A stretch of 56,162 nt of DNA from Streptococcus sp. SPS1 (GTDB taxonomy: Bacteria; Bacillota; Bacilli; Lactobacillales; Streptococcaceae): assembly GCF_030439915.1 (NCBI RefSeq), contig NZ_JAQFJG010000012.1:1-56162 (forward strand), read 5' to 3'. Each line of letters opens with the position of its first letter. The first letter of the stretch is position 1. The position numbers were made by a program, and so were the translations under genes. This document shows, piece after piece, positions 12,457 through 21,496 of this stretch. The notes below the pieces were generated by a model that was not told the origin of the DNA, made no database searches, and saw only the letters and a program-made list of their open reading frames with translations.

Positions 12457-14424
12457 TTATTTAATATGCTTTTCTAGTTCTTTTTGGTATTTGCTATTGG
12501 ATTCCAATTTTTCTTTTTGCCATTTTTTAAGAGCTTCGTCATATTCTTTTGTTGTAACAATATCTTTTTGCAATTTCATTCCTTTAAAGATATATGGATC
12601 CCCCTTAATACCAACTTGTGAGTATGGTTTTGAGAATGGTACTACGTTACTTACAACTGGAGAACCACCAGATGAGGCTGTTGGCATCAATAATGAACTA
12701 TCTGTCAACCAAGCTTGAGCTTTGGCATATTTTTCATATCTCTTCTCTAAGTCAGTGGTCTCAGAAACAGCATCTTCTAACAATTTCTTATATTGATCCA
12801 AACCAAGTTTAGCGACAACATCCTTATCTTTTCCTTTCGTAATACCAAGGTGTTTCATGGCAGAACCAGATTTTGGATCCATAATATTCAAGTAAGATGC
12901 TGGATCTTGATAGCTTGGAGCCCATCCTGTACTGTTCAAATCATAGTCTTTTTGAGAAGGAACACGCGCTTGTGAAGTGATTGTTTCCTTTTCATTATCT
13001 GTCATTTGAAGAACGTCGATCACAACATTTTCAGCACCAAGAGTTGATTCGATTGACTGTTTGAAAGAGTTGCTTTGTTGAACGGCGATGGTATCTGTTT
13101 GTTCAACTGGGACATCCAAGTGAATTGGGAAAGTGACCCCTTTAGATTCCAAGTCTTTCTTAGCTTTTTCAAAGGCTGCTTTAGCCTTACCAGGGTTGTA
13201 GATAGAATCCTTACCGTCAACTAGCTCAACGCCCTTCCATTGGTCACCGTAGTTCACCAACTCTGCTTGAGCAATTTGACCAAAGTTCTTACCACCAGCT
13301 TGTACAAAGTTGTCAGGAACAAGGCTGTTACGAATAATCTTGTCCGCACCATCTTCACCATTTAGCTGGGCAGCATATGAATGGCGGTTGAAGGCAAAGT
13401 TGATAGCCTGACGGAAGTCCTTATTAAGCATAGCTTCTTTTGTAGAAGTCTTTTGCTCTTCGCTTGTTTTCGCAGTTTTATTATATGACTGACGATTTAC
13501 GTTAAAAGTAAAGTAATAACTACTTGAGTCCTGTGGGCTATAAGTGATCTTATCTCCGTATTGTTCCAAAGTTGAAGCAAAGTTTGAGCTACTTGGGAAG
13601 AGACGAGCTGTCGTATAGGCACCTGAAGAGAAACTACGAATCAACGATTCCTGATCAGAACCATCGTAGTAAGTCAATTTAATCTTCTCAATTTTAACGT
13701 TTTCTTTATCCCAGTAATTTGGATTTTTCTCGTATTCAATCAACGATTTAGAAGTCAATGTTTTTAAGAAATAAGGACCATTGTAGAGAATACCTGCTGG
13801 GCTAACCTCTCCGTAATTCTTTCCTGATGCCTTTAAAAACTCTTCATTTACAGGCAACATCGTCGCTGTTGTAACTTTTGAATTCCAGAAACTTTCTGGC
13901 GCATTCAATGTATACTCAACTGTATAGTCATCCAAAGCCTTAACACCAACTGTAGAGAAATCATTGGTTTCACCAGTCATATAGGCGTCCAAGCCTTTGA
14001 TTGAATTTTGGATGAGAGAGACACCGTCTGACTTGCCATCAGCAACGTGTTTTAGTCCTGTCACAAAGTCATGGGCTGTTACTTCTGCGTATTCTTCGCC
14101 TTCTGATGTGTACCATTTCACTCCTTTACGAAGTTTATAGGTATAAGTCAATCCATCTTTTGAGACAGACCAATCCTCAGCCAAAGAAGGAATAACATTA
14201 CCATATTTATCATTTTCCATCAAACCATCAACGACATTCCCGATAATATCTGTTGTGGATGTACGCGTTGCTATGCTATAGTCCAAGGATGCTGGATCCA
14301 CTGCATAGACATAAGAAAATGTTGTCGGAGCATCTGCTTCTTTATCAGCTTTTCCACAGGCTGCTAAAAGAGCTGTTGTGCTCAGGACCACTCCTGCTGT
14401 TAAGAGCCACTTTTTCGATTTCAT
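12457..14424 (-). CDS. Oligopeptide-binding lipoprotein (OppA/AmiA/AliB family)
   Basis: A 655-residue extracytoplasmic peptide-binding protein (SBP family 5). A lipoprotein signal ends in the lipobox LLAAC with Cys at 23. The core has ATRTSTTDIIGNVVDGLMEND and later GPYFLKTL and NPNYW segments, all typical of AmiA, AliA and AliB. It would capture peptides and hand them to an Opp/Ami permease, which is not in this window. It lies 22 nt downstream of ilvE on the same strand, so the two may be co-transcribed. I recall the same position in S. pneumoniae as holding a degenerate gene, whereas here it is intact. Which Ali paralogue it is closest to cannot be decided. Confidence 0.85.
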   Translation of the reverse strand: MKSKKWLLTAGVVLSTTALLAACGKADKEADAPTTFSYVYAVDPASLDYSIATRTSTTDIIGNVVDGLMENDKYGNVIPSLAEDWSVSKDGLTYTYKLRKGVKWYTSEGEEYAEVTAHDFVTGLKHVADGKSDGVSLIQNSIKGLDAYMTGETNDFSTVGVKALDDYTVEYTLNAPESFWNSKVTTATMLPVNEEFLKASGKNYGEVSPAGILYNGPYFLKTLTSKSLIEYEKNPNYWDKENVKIEKIKLTYYDGSDQESLIRSFSSGAYTTARLFPSSSNFASTLEQYGDKITYSPQDSSSYYFTFNVNRQSYNKTAKTSEEQKTSTKEAMLNKDFRQAINFAFNRHSYAAQLNGEDGADKIIRNSLVPDNFVQAGGKNFGQIAQAELVNYGDQWKGVELVDGKDSIYNPGKAKAAFEKAKKDLESKGVTFPIHLDVPVEQTDTIAVQQSNSFKQSIESTLGAENVVIDVLQMTDNEKETITSQARVPSQKDYDLNSTGWAPSYQDPASYLNIMDPKSGSAMKHLGITKGKDKDVVAKLGLDQYKKLLEDAVSETTDLEKRYEKYAKAQAWLTDSSLLMPTASSGGSPVVSNVVPFSKPYSQVGIKGDPYIFKGMKLQKDIVTTKEYDEALKKWQKEKLESNSKYQKELEKHIK

Positions 14425-14446
14425 AAAAATCTCCTTTAATATATTT

Positions 14447-15469
14447 TTAATCTACTTTTACAATCCAACCTTCTGGCGCTGGAATATCACCAAACTGAAT
14501 TCCTGTCAGTTCATCATAGAGTTTACGAGTCACAGGTCCTACTTCTGTTTCACTATAGAACACATGGAAATCATCGCCGTGTTGAATACCGCCAATCGGA
14601 GAAATAACCGCTGCTGTACCACAAGCACCTGCCTCTACAAAACGGTCAAGATTATCAATTGGAACATCCCCCTCAATAGGAGTTAAGCCCAAGCGATGTT
14701 CTGCCAAATAAAGCAAAGAATACTTGGTAATAGATGGCAAGATAGATGGGCTCAATGGTGTTACAAATTCATTATCAGCTGTAATTCCAAAGAAGTTAGC
14801 TGAACCGACTTCTTCAATCTTTGTATGAGTTGATGGGTCTAGATAGATAACATCTGAGAAATGACGTGACTTGGCCAATTTTCCTGGCAAGAGACTGGCA
14901 GCATAGTTTCCACCAACCTTTGCCGCACCTGTACCATTTGGAGCTGCACGGTCGTATTCATCCTGAATCAAGAAGTTGGTTGGGACCAAACCACCCTTAA
15001 AGTAATTTCCAACTGGCATAGCAAAGATGGTGAAAATGTACTCTTCTGCTGGTTTTACCCCAATAATATCTCCGACACCAATCAAAAGAGGGCGAAGATA
15101 TAAGGTTCCACCTGTTCCGTATGGTGGTACGTATTCCTCATTTGCGCGAACAACCGCCTTACAAGCTTCTACAAACATTTCTGTTGGAACTTGTGGCATC
15201 AAGAGACGGTCACAGGTACGTTGCAAGCGTTTAGCATTTTCATCAGGACGAAACAGTTGAACACTGCCATCCTTAGTACGATAAGCTTTCAAACCTTCAA
15301 ATGCTTGTTGTCCATAGTGAAGACTTGGAGAAGACTCTGAAATATGCAAAGTTGCATCCTCTGTAAGCTCTCCTTGATTCCATTGTCCATTTTTAAAATG
15401 AGCAATATAGCGATAAGGTAATTTCATATAGGAAAAACCAAGGTTTTCCCAATCAATCGTTACTGTCAT
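14447..15469 (-). CDS. ilvE: Branched-chain amino acid aminotransferase
   Basis: A 340-residue fold-type IV PLP enzyme. It interconverts Val, Leu and Ile with their 2-oxo acids. The hallmark segments are HYGQQAFEGLKAYR, the PLP lysine within GAAKVGGNYAAS, EVGSANFFG and GACGTAAVISPIG. It starts at MTVTIDWENLGFSY with a GGAGTGG-type site. A peptide-uptake lipoprotein gene follows at 22 nt, which would pair amino acid supply with amino acid conversion. Confidence 0.95.
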   Translation of the reverse strand: MTVTIDWENLGFSYMKLPYRYIAHFKNGQWNQGELTEDATLHISESSPSLHYGQQAFEGLKAYRTKDGSVQLFRPDENAKRLQRTCDRLLMPQVPTEMFVEACKAVVRANEEYVPPYGTGGTLYLRPLLIGVGDIIGVKPAEEYIFTIFAMPVGNYFKGGLVPTNFLIQDEYDRAAPNGTGAAKVGGNYAASLLPGKLAKSRHFSDVIYLDPSTHTKIEEVGSANFFGITADNEFVTPLSPSILPSITKYSLLYLAEHRLGLTPIEGDVPIDNLDRFVEAGACGTAAVISPIGGIQHGDDFHVFYSETEVGPVTRKLYDELTGIQFGDIPAPEGWIVKVD

Positions 15470-15565
15470 ATTCCACTCCTTATTCTAAAAACCTATTTCT
15501 TATATTCTACACTATTTTTCTAAAATAGCAAGTATATTTTGTAATTTTCAGAAAATTTCTTCAAT

Positions 15566-15593
15566 AAAAAGAACCAGCTCTTAGAACTGATTC
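15566..15593 (-). terminator. Terminator after parC
   Basis: GAACCAG (15571-15577) pairs with CTGATTC (15587-15593), using one G-T pair. On the minus strand the hairpin is followed by TTTTTATTG. It lies just past the parC stop. Confidence 0.75.
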
Positions 15594-15603
15594 CTCATTT
15601 CAC

Positions 15604-18075
15604 TTATTTAGCTTCAGTAAATACTTCTTTAAGATAAGCGTCAAAAACTTCTTCATCTGAAATCGTGTCAGAAATGAAGCTTCCGTTGCTAGTTCGTTCT
15701 GACAGGTTCAAGTCTTGCAATCGGCTTTCATAGATTGTTCCTTTGTTGGATTGAACAAGCAGAGTTTGGTCGTTCTCTTCCACTTCTGTACTGAAGAGAT
15801 CACCAATGAAGCCTTGTTCTGCGACTGCTCCTGCTAAGAAGACACGGTGCGGTTTGTTTTTCAACTCACGCAAGACTTGTAGTCCTCTTTTAGCACGGCT
15901 GGTTGCTGGAATTTCCTCAATAGAAACACGTTTCAAACTTCCACGTTGTGTCAAGAGATAGAAGGAAGAGGTATTACAGATAAAGGCAGATTGGAGGACA
16001 TCATCTTCTTTCAGATTCATAGCCTTGACACCTGCTGCCTTGGCACCGACAACCGGAACCTCTTCAATATTGAAACGCAGGGCATAACCGTTTTGACTAA
16101 TCAAGAGAACATCATCTAGTTTGATTGGAGCTACTGCTACAATCTGGTCTGTCTCGTCTTTGAGTTTAGCATACTTAACAGACTTAGATTTATAGGTCCG
16201 CCACGGAGTGAATTCTTTTCGTTCTACGCGTTTGATTTGACCAAGACGAGTTGCAGCAAAGTAGGTTGTCGCATCGTCAAACTGATCCACCACTTCCACA
16301 TAAAGGATTTCTTCGTTAGTTTCAAAGTTGGTAATGGTTTGGCTCAGATGCTCTCCGATATCCTTCCAGCGAATATCTGCTAATTCATGGATTGGTCTGT
16401 AGATGACATTTCCAAGACTTGTGAACATCAAGAGGTGCTGGGTTGTCTTGACAGCTTGTACAAAGATCAGACGGTCATCATCACGTTTGCCAATTTCTTC
16501 CAGAGTGGAAGCCGCAAAGGAACGTGGACTGGTACGCTTGATGTAACCTGCCTTGGTCACGCTGACATATGTATCTTCCTCAGCAATCAGACTAGCTGTA
16601 TCAATCTCGATTGCTTTCGCAGTATCTTCTAAGCTACTCAAACGAGAAGTCGCAAATTTCTTCTTGACCTCACGAAGCTCTTTCTTCATGAGATTGTACA
16701 TAGTCCGTTCGTCACCAATGATCGCTGCAAGCATGGCAATCTTTTCACGAAGTTCTGCTTCTTCCTCCTGCAAGACAACCACGTCTGTATTGGTCAAACG
16801 GTAAAGTTGCAAGGTAACGATGGCCTCAGCCTGCTCTTCTGTAAAATCATAGCTGACCTTAAGGTTTTCCTTGGCGTCCGCCTTATTCTCAGAAGCACGG
16901 ATAAGAGCAATGACTTCGTCCAAAATCGAAATCACGCGAATCAAACCTTCGACGATATGGAGACGTTTCTCAGCCTTTTCCTTGTCAAAGCGTGAACGCG
17001 CCAAAATCACTTCGCGACGGTGGGCGATGTAGCTAGACAAGATTGGGACAATACCGACCTGACGAGGTGTGAAATTGTCAATCGCCACCATGTTAAAGTT
17101 GTAGTTGATTTGCAGATCAGTGTATTTGAAAAGATAATTAAGAACAAGCTCCGTATTAGCGTCTTTTTTGAGCTCAATAGCAATACGTAGTCCATCACGG
17201 TCAGACTCGTCGCGAACCTCAGCAATACCAGCTACCTTGTTATTAACACGAACATCATCGATTTTCTTGACTAGATTAGCCTTGTTGATTTCATAAGGAA
17301 TCTCAGTGATAACGATTTGTTCCTTACCACCTTTTAGCTTTTCAATCTCAGTCTTGGAACGAACAACCACGCGCCCTTTTCCTGTTTCATAAGCTTTCTT
17401 GATTTCATCACGGCCTTGGATGATGGCTCCTGTCGGGAAGTCTGGTCCCGGCAAGAATTCCATGAGTTTATCAACCTTTGCAGTTGGGTGGTCAATCATG
17501 TAAACCGCCGCATCAATGACCTCAGCTAAATTATGGGGAGGAATATCTGTGGCGTATCCAGCCGAAATACCAGTCGATCCATTTACCAAGAGATTTGGAA
17601 AGGCTGCTGGCAAGACTGTCGGCTCTTTCTCGGTATCGTCAAAGTTCCAAGCAAAAGGAACTGTCTTTTTCTCGATATCCTGAAGAAGGTAGCCTGCAAT
17701 CTCTGACAAACGCGCCTCGGTATAACGCATAGCTGCAGGCGGATCTCCATCCATAGAACCGTTATTACCGTGCATTTCAACTAGAATCTCACGATTTTTC
17801 CAGTCCTGTGACATACGAACCATGGCATCATAGATAGAACTGTCACCGTGTGGGTGGAAATTCCCCATGATATTACCGACAGACTTAGCCGACTTACGGT
17901 AGCTCTTGTCAAAGGTATTGCCATCCTTATTCATAGAATAAAGAATGCGACGCTGAACCGGCTTCAAGCCATCACGAATGTCTGGCAAAGCCCGGTCTTG
18001 AATGATGTACTTGGAGTAACGACCAAAGCGCTCTCCCATGATGTCCTCCAGGGACATGTTTTGAATGTTACTCAT
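15604..18075 (-). CDS. parC: Topoisomerase IV subunit A
   Basis: An 823-residue type IIA topoisomerase A subunit, which decatenates daughter chromosomes together with ParE. The catalytic tyrosine is in the AAMRYTEARLS segment. The quinolone-determining region reads HPHGDSSIYDAM with Ser79 and Asp83, the wild-type residues associated with fluoroquinolone susceptibility in pneumococcus. The C-terminal part holds the beta-pinwheel repeats. The start codon has no evident Shine-Dalgarno sequence. A small upstream ORF overlaps the ATG, and a structured repeat lies 29 nt upstream. parE lies 4.4 kb further upstream, separated by an accessory block. Confidence 0.97.
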   Translation of the reverse strand: MSNIQNMSLEDIMGERFGRYSKYIIQDRALPDIRDGLKPVQRRILYSMNKDGNTFDKSYRKSAKSVGNIMGNFHPHGDSSIYDAMVRMSQDWKNREILVEMHGNNGSMDGDPPAAMRYTEARLSEIAGYLLQDIEKKTVPFAWNFDDTEKEPTVLPAAFPNLLVNGSTGISAGYATDIPPHNLAEVIDAAVYMIDHPTAKVDKLMEFLPGPDFPTGAIIQGRDEIKKAYETGKGRVVVRSKTEIEKLKGGKEQIVITEIPYEINKANLVKKIDDVRVNNKVAGIAEVRDESDRDGLRIAIELKKDANTELVLNYLFKYTDLQINYNFNMVAIDNFTPRQVGIVPILSSYIAHRREVILARSRFDKEKAEKRLHIVEGLIRVISILDEVIALIRASENKADAKENLKVSYDFTEEQAEAIVTLQLYRLTNTDVVVLQEEEAELREKIAMLAAIIGDERTMYNLMKKELREVKKKFATSRLSSLEDTAKAIEIDTASLIAEEDTYVSVTKAGYIKRTSPRSFAASTLEEIGKRDDDRLIFVQAVKTTQHLLMFTSLGNVIYRPIHELADIRWKDIGEHLSQTITNFETNEEILYVEVVDQFDDATTYFAATRLGQIKRVERKEFTPWRTYKSKSVKYAKLKDETDQIVAVAPIKLDDVLLISQNGYALRFNIEEVPVVGAKAAGVKAMNLKEDDVLQSAFICNTSSFYLLTQRGSLKRVSIEEIPATSRAKRGLQVLRELKNKPHRVFLAGAVAEQGFIGDLFSTEVEENDQTLLVQSNKGTIYESRLQDLNLSERTSNGSFISDTISDEEVFDAYLKEVFTEAK

Positions 18076-18167
18076 ATAGGATACAGAGCCCGTAAAATAT
18101 CAAGTGAAAATAGAAAATTCTTGAAGTAAGCAAGCTCACCAGAGAATTTATCTTTTTCACGCATCAT
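18072..18167 (-). CDS. Possible 31-codon upstream ORF coupled to parC
   Basis: On the minus strand an ORF starts with two adjacent ATG codons at 18165-18167 and 18162-18164. It runs for 31 codons and stops at 18072-18074 in the overlap ATGA with the parC start. AAAGGAG lies about 15 nt ahead, a long spacing. The predicted peptide (MMREKDKFSG...) is not recognised. The same bases form the conserved hairpin at 18104-18160, so the frame may be incidental. If translated, it could supply ribosomes to parC, which lacks its own binding site. Confidence 0.25.
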   Translation of the reverse strand: MMREKDKFSGELAYFKNFLFSLDILRALYPI

Positions 18168-18490
18168 TTAGGGCGTGTTCAACTCCTTTCAAAGAATATA
18201 GAGTAGTTTTTTACAGAAAAGGTGTTCAGTTAATATATAAAGGGACGATTTGGCTTGCCAAAAATGTCTGTAGAAAAATAGAAAATTGATGTAGGGCTCG
18301 ATGAAGTCAAGACGATTTGATTTGACTTTTTTCCGAATAAAATTAGTCCCGTATTCAGTTACTACAAATAACCAAACGACCCTTTCTGTAGTTTAATGTG
18401 TTTAAAATGCGTTGCTTCAGTTAATAAGAAATTTCACATAGCATTCAGGGCGTGTTCAACTCCTTTCGAAGAATGGAGAGTAAATATTAT
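18076..18490 (-). repeat. Structured repeat units upstream of parC
   Basis: This 480-nt gap to the next gene holds diverged copies of a unit also found upstream of deoD. Hairpin A (18104-18160) has outer stem GTGAAAA/TTTTCAC, invariant internal loop TAGA/ATCT and upper stem AAATTCT/AGAATTT. A second, weaker unit at about 18240-18345 has AGTCAA/TTGACT followed by six T on the plus strand. A motif containing GCGTGTTCAACTCCTTTC occurs at 18173-18190 and again near 18449-18466 with matching flanks, so part of the unit is directly repeated. No gene other than the small parC upstream ORF is seen. I cannot assign it to BOX, RUP or SPRITE from memory. Confidence 0.6.
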
Positions 18491-18558
18491 GGAAAAAGAA
18501 AAATATAGGGTGAGTGAATTTCATCCAATTCCTGTATCGCCATTTCCACTTGAAATGT

Positions 18559-19119
18559 CTACTCCACAAATCCTCGTTTATACTTGATATGACTGGCGAT
18601 ATTGCTATCTACATCTTTCTTATCCCAAAGTTGGAGTTCCCATGGGTAGTAAAAATTACTCTTATTTTTAAAATAGATATGAATACCGACATAGTCATCT
18701 TTATCACGTAAATACCAGTTTTTTAGTCCGTACAGCTCTTGCCAATCATCTAATTTCTCCATGACTTGAGCTATCTCTTTGGAACTTAAAATCATACGAG
18801 CACCAAAAATATCATTGAGAATGGAATTCACAGGATAGCCCTCTTGACGCTCGGAAAAACGTGTAATTTTATCTAAAATAGACTCAGAAGTTTTAACACG
18901 ATAAACATAGGCAATATCTTGGACATCCGCTTTCATCAGATAATCATTAATTGACTCATGTAAATTCAGACGGTAGGCCAAAATCGCTTTAGTCGGAACT
19001 TTTGAAAAGGTATGCTTGAGATTGATTTTTTCCACCTTACCCGTTTCAAAATAATCTTTAGAATATTCTCGATGAATACGATTAATCTCTGTAATGAGGC
19101 GTTCCACTTTTTCAATCAT
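18559..19119 (-). CDS. Divergent RelA/SpoT-like (small alarmone synthetase fold) protein
   Basis: A 186-residue protein with the order of motifs seen in (p)ppGpp synthetase domains. These are an Arg-x-Lys segment (YRVKTSES, 72-80), NDIFGARM (102-109, equivalent to DIAGIR), DDYVGIHIYF (141-150, equivalent to the GYRSLH segment), WELQLWD (160-166, equivalent to VEIQ) and SHIKYK (176-181, equivalent to the EH..YK helix). No hydrolase, TGS or ACT domain is present, so the size is that of a small alarmone synthetase. Several synthetase positions are changed, for example Tyr-Val instead of Tyr-Arg in the substrate loop, so activity and product are uncertain. It lies 29 nt downstream of an ANT(6)-like gene and starts after GAGGAG. 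Toxic relatives of such enzymes exist, but no antitoxin was recognised beside it. Confidence 0.6.
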   Translation of the reverse strand: MIEKVERLITEINRIHREYSKDYFETGKVEKINLKHTFSKVPTKAILAYRLNLHESINDYLMKADVQDIAYVYRVKTSESILDKITRFSERQEGYPVNSILNDIFGARMILSSKEIAQVMEKLDDWQELYGLKNWYLRDKDDYVGIHIYFKNKSNFYYPWELQLWDKKDVDSNIASHIKYKRGFVE

Positions 19120-19148
19120 GAGTCTTCTCCTCTCGTTTTTTCATTTTT

Positions 19149-19976
19149 CTAGTTATTCCCAAACTTCTTCACTCTCTCCTCAGCATACTCAATCATCCTC
19201 TCCGCAACTTCCTTATCGTAGGCAAAGCCCAGCTTTTGAGCAAGAGATTGAGCTTCTTGGTGGAAAAGTTGCATCGTGGAAAACAAAGACTGAGTGATTT
19301 TGTCTAAACTGGAGAAATCAAGCAAATCTGAGAACTCCTTCTCTTTCTCAGCAGATAAATAGTTAAAAAGATACTTATAATTCTTGCCGACGTCTACTGT
19401 TCCCTTATCACTTGCTACCTGCCAAGCTAAGACTTTTAACAACTCTTTCTGACAAATACCATAGAGATGGTCTGTCGCATAGATGACTTGATGACGACAA
19501 ATTCCTTTAACCACGTAGGCTGACACCCACCAAAATTCATTACAGGAATTTTTAAAATCTGTCTCACTAGCTGGACTCATCCAGAAACGCTCTAGTTTTT
19601 GGGAATAGGGTTCAAATAAATGTTCTGGGTCTTCCAAAACAGTGAATCCTGCTTCGCTATCCACCCACTCCTTGATATTCTCTTTAGGGCAGAGGGTTAA
19701 ATCAATGCGGTTACCATCCTCAAAGAGCATGAGATAAAGACGACGATGGTCAAGCTGGACCTGCTGTTCAATCAGGCGTTTGCCAAACTGCTCAAACCAA
19801 GAAAGGTCACTCGTCAAATTATCTAAATCATCCACGACATAGACCACGTCATAGTCTTGAAATTCATCTTTTGGGGCCTTTGGGTTTGTCCGTGAACCAG
19901 ACATAGCGACAGCCTCGACTTGTATAGTTTTGGCAGTCTGTAAAATCACATCGAGCACTTCTATTTCTGTTCTCAT
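19149..19976 (-). CDS. ANT(6)/AadE-like nucleotidyltransferase
   Basis: A 275-residue protein of the streptomycin 6-adenylyltransferase family. The nucleotidyltransferase signature is visible: GSRTN at 27-31, then DYDVVYVV at 41-48 with the metal-binding aspartates, and FEDGNRIDLTL near residue 93. Its C-terminal helical part also matches (FWWVSAYVVKGICR, LKVLAWQVA). Family members transfer AMP to streptomycin, but chromosomal relatives in streptococci are often not resistance genes. It lies 64 nt downstream of the fic gene in a same-strand cluster. Confidence 0.75.
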   Translation of the reverse strand: MRTEIEVLDVILQTAKTIQVEAVAMSGSRTNPKAPKDEFQDYDVVYVVDDLDNLTSDLSWFEQFGKRLIEQQVQLDHRRLYLMLFEDGNRIDLTLCPKENIKEWVDSEAGFTVLEDPEHLFEPYSQKLERFWMSPASETDFKNSCNEFWWVSAYVVKGICRHQVIYATDHLYGICQKELLKVLAWQVASDKGTVDVGKNYKYLFNYLSAEKEKEFSDLLDFSSLDKITQSLFSTMQLFHQEAQSLAQKLGFAYDKEVAERMIEYAEERVKKFGNN

Positions 19977-20040
19977 GTCAGTACCTTCTCGTTTTATAGA
20001 TTACTAGGTGTCTGCTTCTTCTTACTGGATAGTGTTTATA

Positions 20041-20643
20041 CTATAATTCCCCTGTCTGGTAAAGACTGTATCCTTCGTAGTAGTATGAAGCATCCACTCC
20101 CTTAAAGAAACTGGTTTGACTGAGGTCATCCGTCAAGTTATTGAGAAGTAAATACTTGAGTTCTCCTGTTGATACAGCGCTGCGCTTCATGGCATTGAGG
20201 TACTCATCCTTATCTATGGCATTCCAGTCTACCACTTTGCCCAGTTTCTCTCGAAGCATACAATCTAACCAAATCCGCATGGCGCGTCCATTCCCCTCAC
20301 GAAAAGGATGGGCAATATTCATATCTGCATACTTATCAACTACTTGATCAAAATTGTCATGAGGAAGTTTGTCAATATACTGCAAGGATTGCTCTAAAAA
20401 AATACGAGGCGCAAATTGAAAATTATCCTTTGCAATATTAACATCACGGATCTTTCCAGCGAAATCATAGATACCTGAAAAGAGATAGTGGTGAATCGCT
20501 GACAGCCCTGAAAATGTCCCAACTTCCATCTTGAACAAGTCTCCTGTCTGAAAAAGCAGGGCGGCTTGTTTTTTTGTCAGTTTTTCTTCTGCATCTGCCA
20601 GCTGGGCTGAGTTTGTAATGCCTAGTTTATTTTCCAATACCAT
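20041..20643 (-). CDS. Class III Fic-domain AMP-transferase
   Basis: A 200-residue Fic protein. The catalytic motif HPFREGNGR is at 112-120. Near the C-terminus, SYYYEG at 186-191 fits the (S/T)xxxE(G/N) inhibitory motif. A motif at this end defines class III Fic proteins, which self-inhibit through the glutamate (here Glu190) and become active as monomers. Length and motif position agree with the NmFic and EfFic type. The likely activity is AMP transfer to Ser, Thr or Tyr hydroxyls of a target protein, with gyrase and topoisomerase IV being known targets of some Fic toxins. The setting between parE and parC is therefore noteworthy. It starts after AAGGGGAAATT and lies 34 nt downstream of the restriction gene. 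Confidence 0.9.
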   Translation of the reverse strand: MVLENKLGITNSAQLADAEEKLTKKQAALLFQTGDLFKMEVGTFSGLSAIHHYLFSGIYDFAGKIRDVNIAKDNFQFAPRIFLEQSLQYIDKLPHDNFDQVVDKYADMNIAHPFREGNGRAMRIWLDCMLREKLGKVVDWNAIDKDEYLNAMKRSAVSTGELKYLLLNNLTDDLSQTSFFKGVDASYYYEGYSLYQTGEL

Positions 20644-20677
20644 AATTTCCCCTTATTAACGCCATTTTGTTATGAAA

Positions 20678-21496
20678 TCATGTTCTATCAAAACCTAAAT
20701 AAGTTGAAAATCCTAGAAGATAAATCACTCTTGCAACTGCCAATTCACTATCATCTTCAATATTTCCTTCTGCTTTCATAATGATTTCTTCAAAAACAGT
20801 ATCATTTGGCACGATCTCTGTTCCCATTTGTTCTACTGCCTTCTCAGCTACTGATGGTAAATTCATACACATCTTATAAAAGGCATCTTTTTCACCCGTT
20901 ACCATAAAATAAAATTGATCCAGGCTAACTCTACGAATAAATTTGTGGCCAACTTTTTCCCCATCAACTTTAGGTTCCCATTTAATATTTTGAGATTGCT
21001 TGGAAATCGCTTCGACCAAGAAACAGGCACAATCGTCATCCTTCAATAACTGATTTTGCATCTTGATAAAAGTCTTCCCTGATGATGCAGAATTCATCGT
21101 ATTGTGCTTATTTTTCATTTCAACATAAATTCTACTTACACGCGAACCATCAGGTAAAGAAATTCCTTCTGGATTCTCATATATAACATCCCAGCCACCT
21201 TCTTTTCCATTATCTGGGACACGACAATTCTTCATATATCTGAAAATAGTTTGATGGAAATAGCCAATATCATTATTATTTGATTTATCTCTTTGGCGAA
21301 AAATTTCATTACTAATAATTTCATCCCAAGAACTACGATAAACCGACTTATCAAAAATTAGTTTTACAGGATCTACAATATTCTTATTAAATCGTTTCAA
21401 ATCAAAAGATTTCAATTTTTCACCATACTTCGAAATTGTATCCTGAACATGTTTTAAAAAATCTTCTTCACTGATAAAATCTAAATCCCAAGTCAT
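20678..21496 (-). CDS. Type II restriction endonuclease, Eco47II-like
   Basis: A 272-residue protein whose N-terminal half, with RFNKNIVDPVKLIFD and EIFRQRDKSNNNDIGYFHQ, resembles the Eco47II/Sau96I restriction endonuclease family. A PD-(D/E)xK-like core is plausible at GGWDVIYENPEG (about 100-110) followed by YVEMKNKHNT (about 126-135). The start overlaps the stop of the methyltransferase gene by 4 nt (ATGA), so translation is coupled and the methylase comes first. If the family assignment is right, the target would be GGNCC, but this is inference. The base composition is more AT-rich than the neighbouring parE and parC. Confidence 0.75.
   Translation of the reverse strand: MTWDLDFISEEDFLKHVQDTISKYGEKLKSFDLKRFNKNIVDPVKLIFDKSVYRSSWDEIISNEIFRQRDKSNNNDIGYFHQTIFRYMKNCRVPDNGKEGGWDVIYENPEGISLPDGSRVSRIYVEMKNKHNTMNSASSGKTFIKMQNQLLKDDDCACFLVEAISKQSQNIKWEPKVDGEKVGHKFIRRVSLDQFYFMVTGEKDAFYKMCMNLPSVAEKAVEQMGTEIVPNDTVFEEIIMKAEGNIEDDSELAVARVIYLLGFSTYLGFDRT

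Noticed and set aside
15604..18075. Fluoroquinolone resistance mutation in ParC
   Set aside because: The determining region reads Ser79 and Asp83, the susceptible residues.
18240..18350. T-box or other riboswitch upstream of parC
   Set aside because: No T-box sequence, anticodon-like specifier loop or known aptamer core was found. The structure matches the local repeat family instead.
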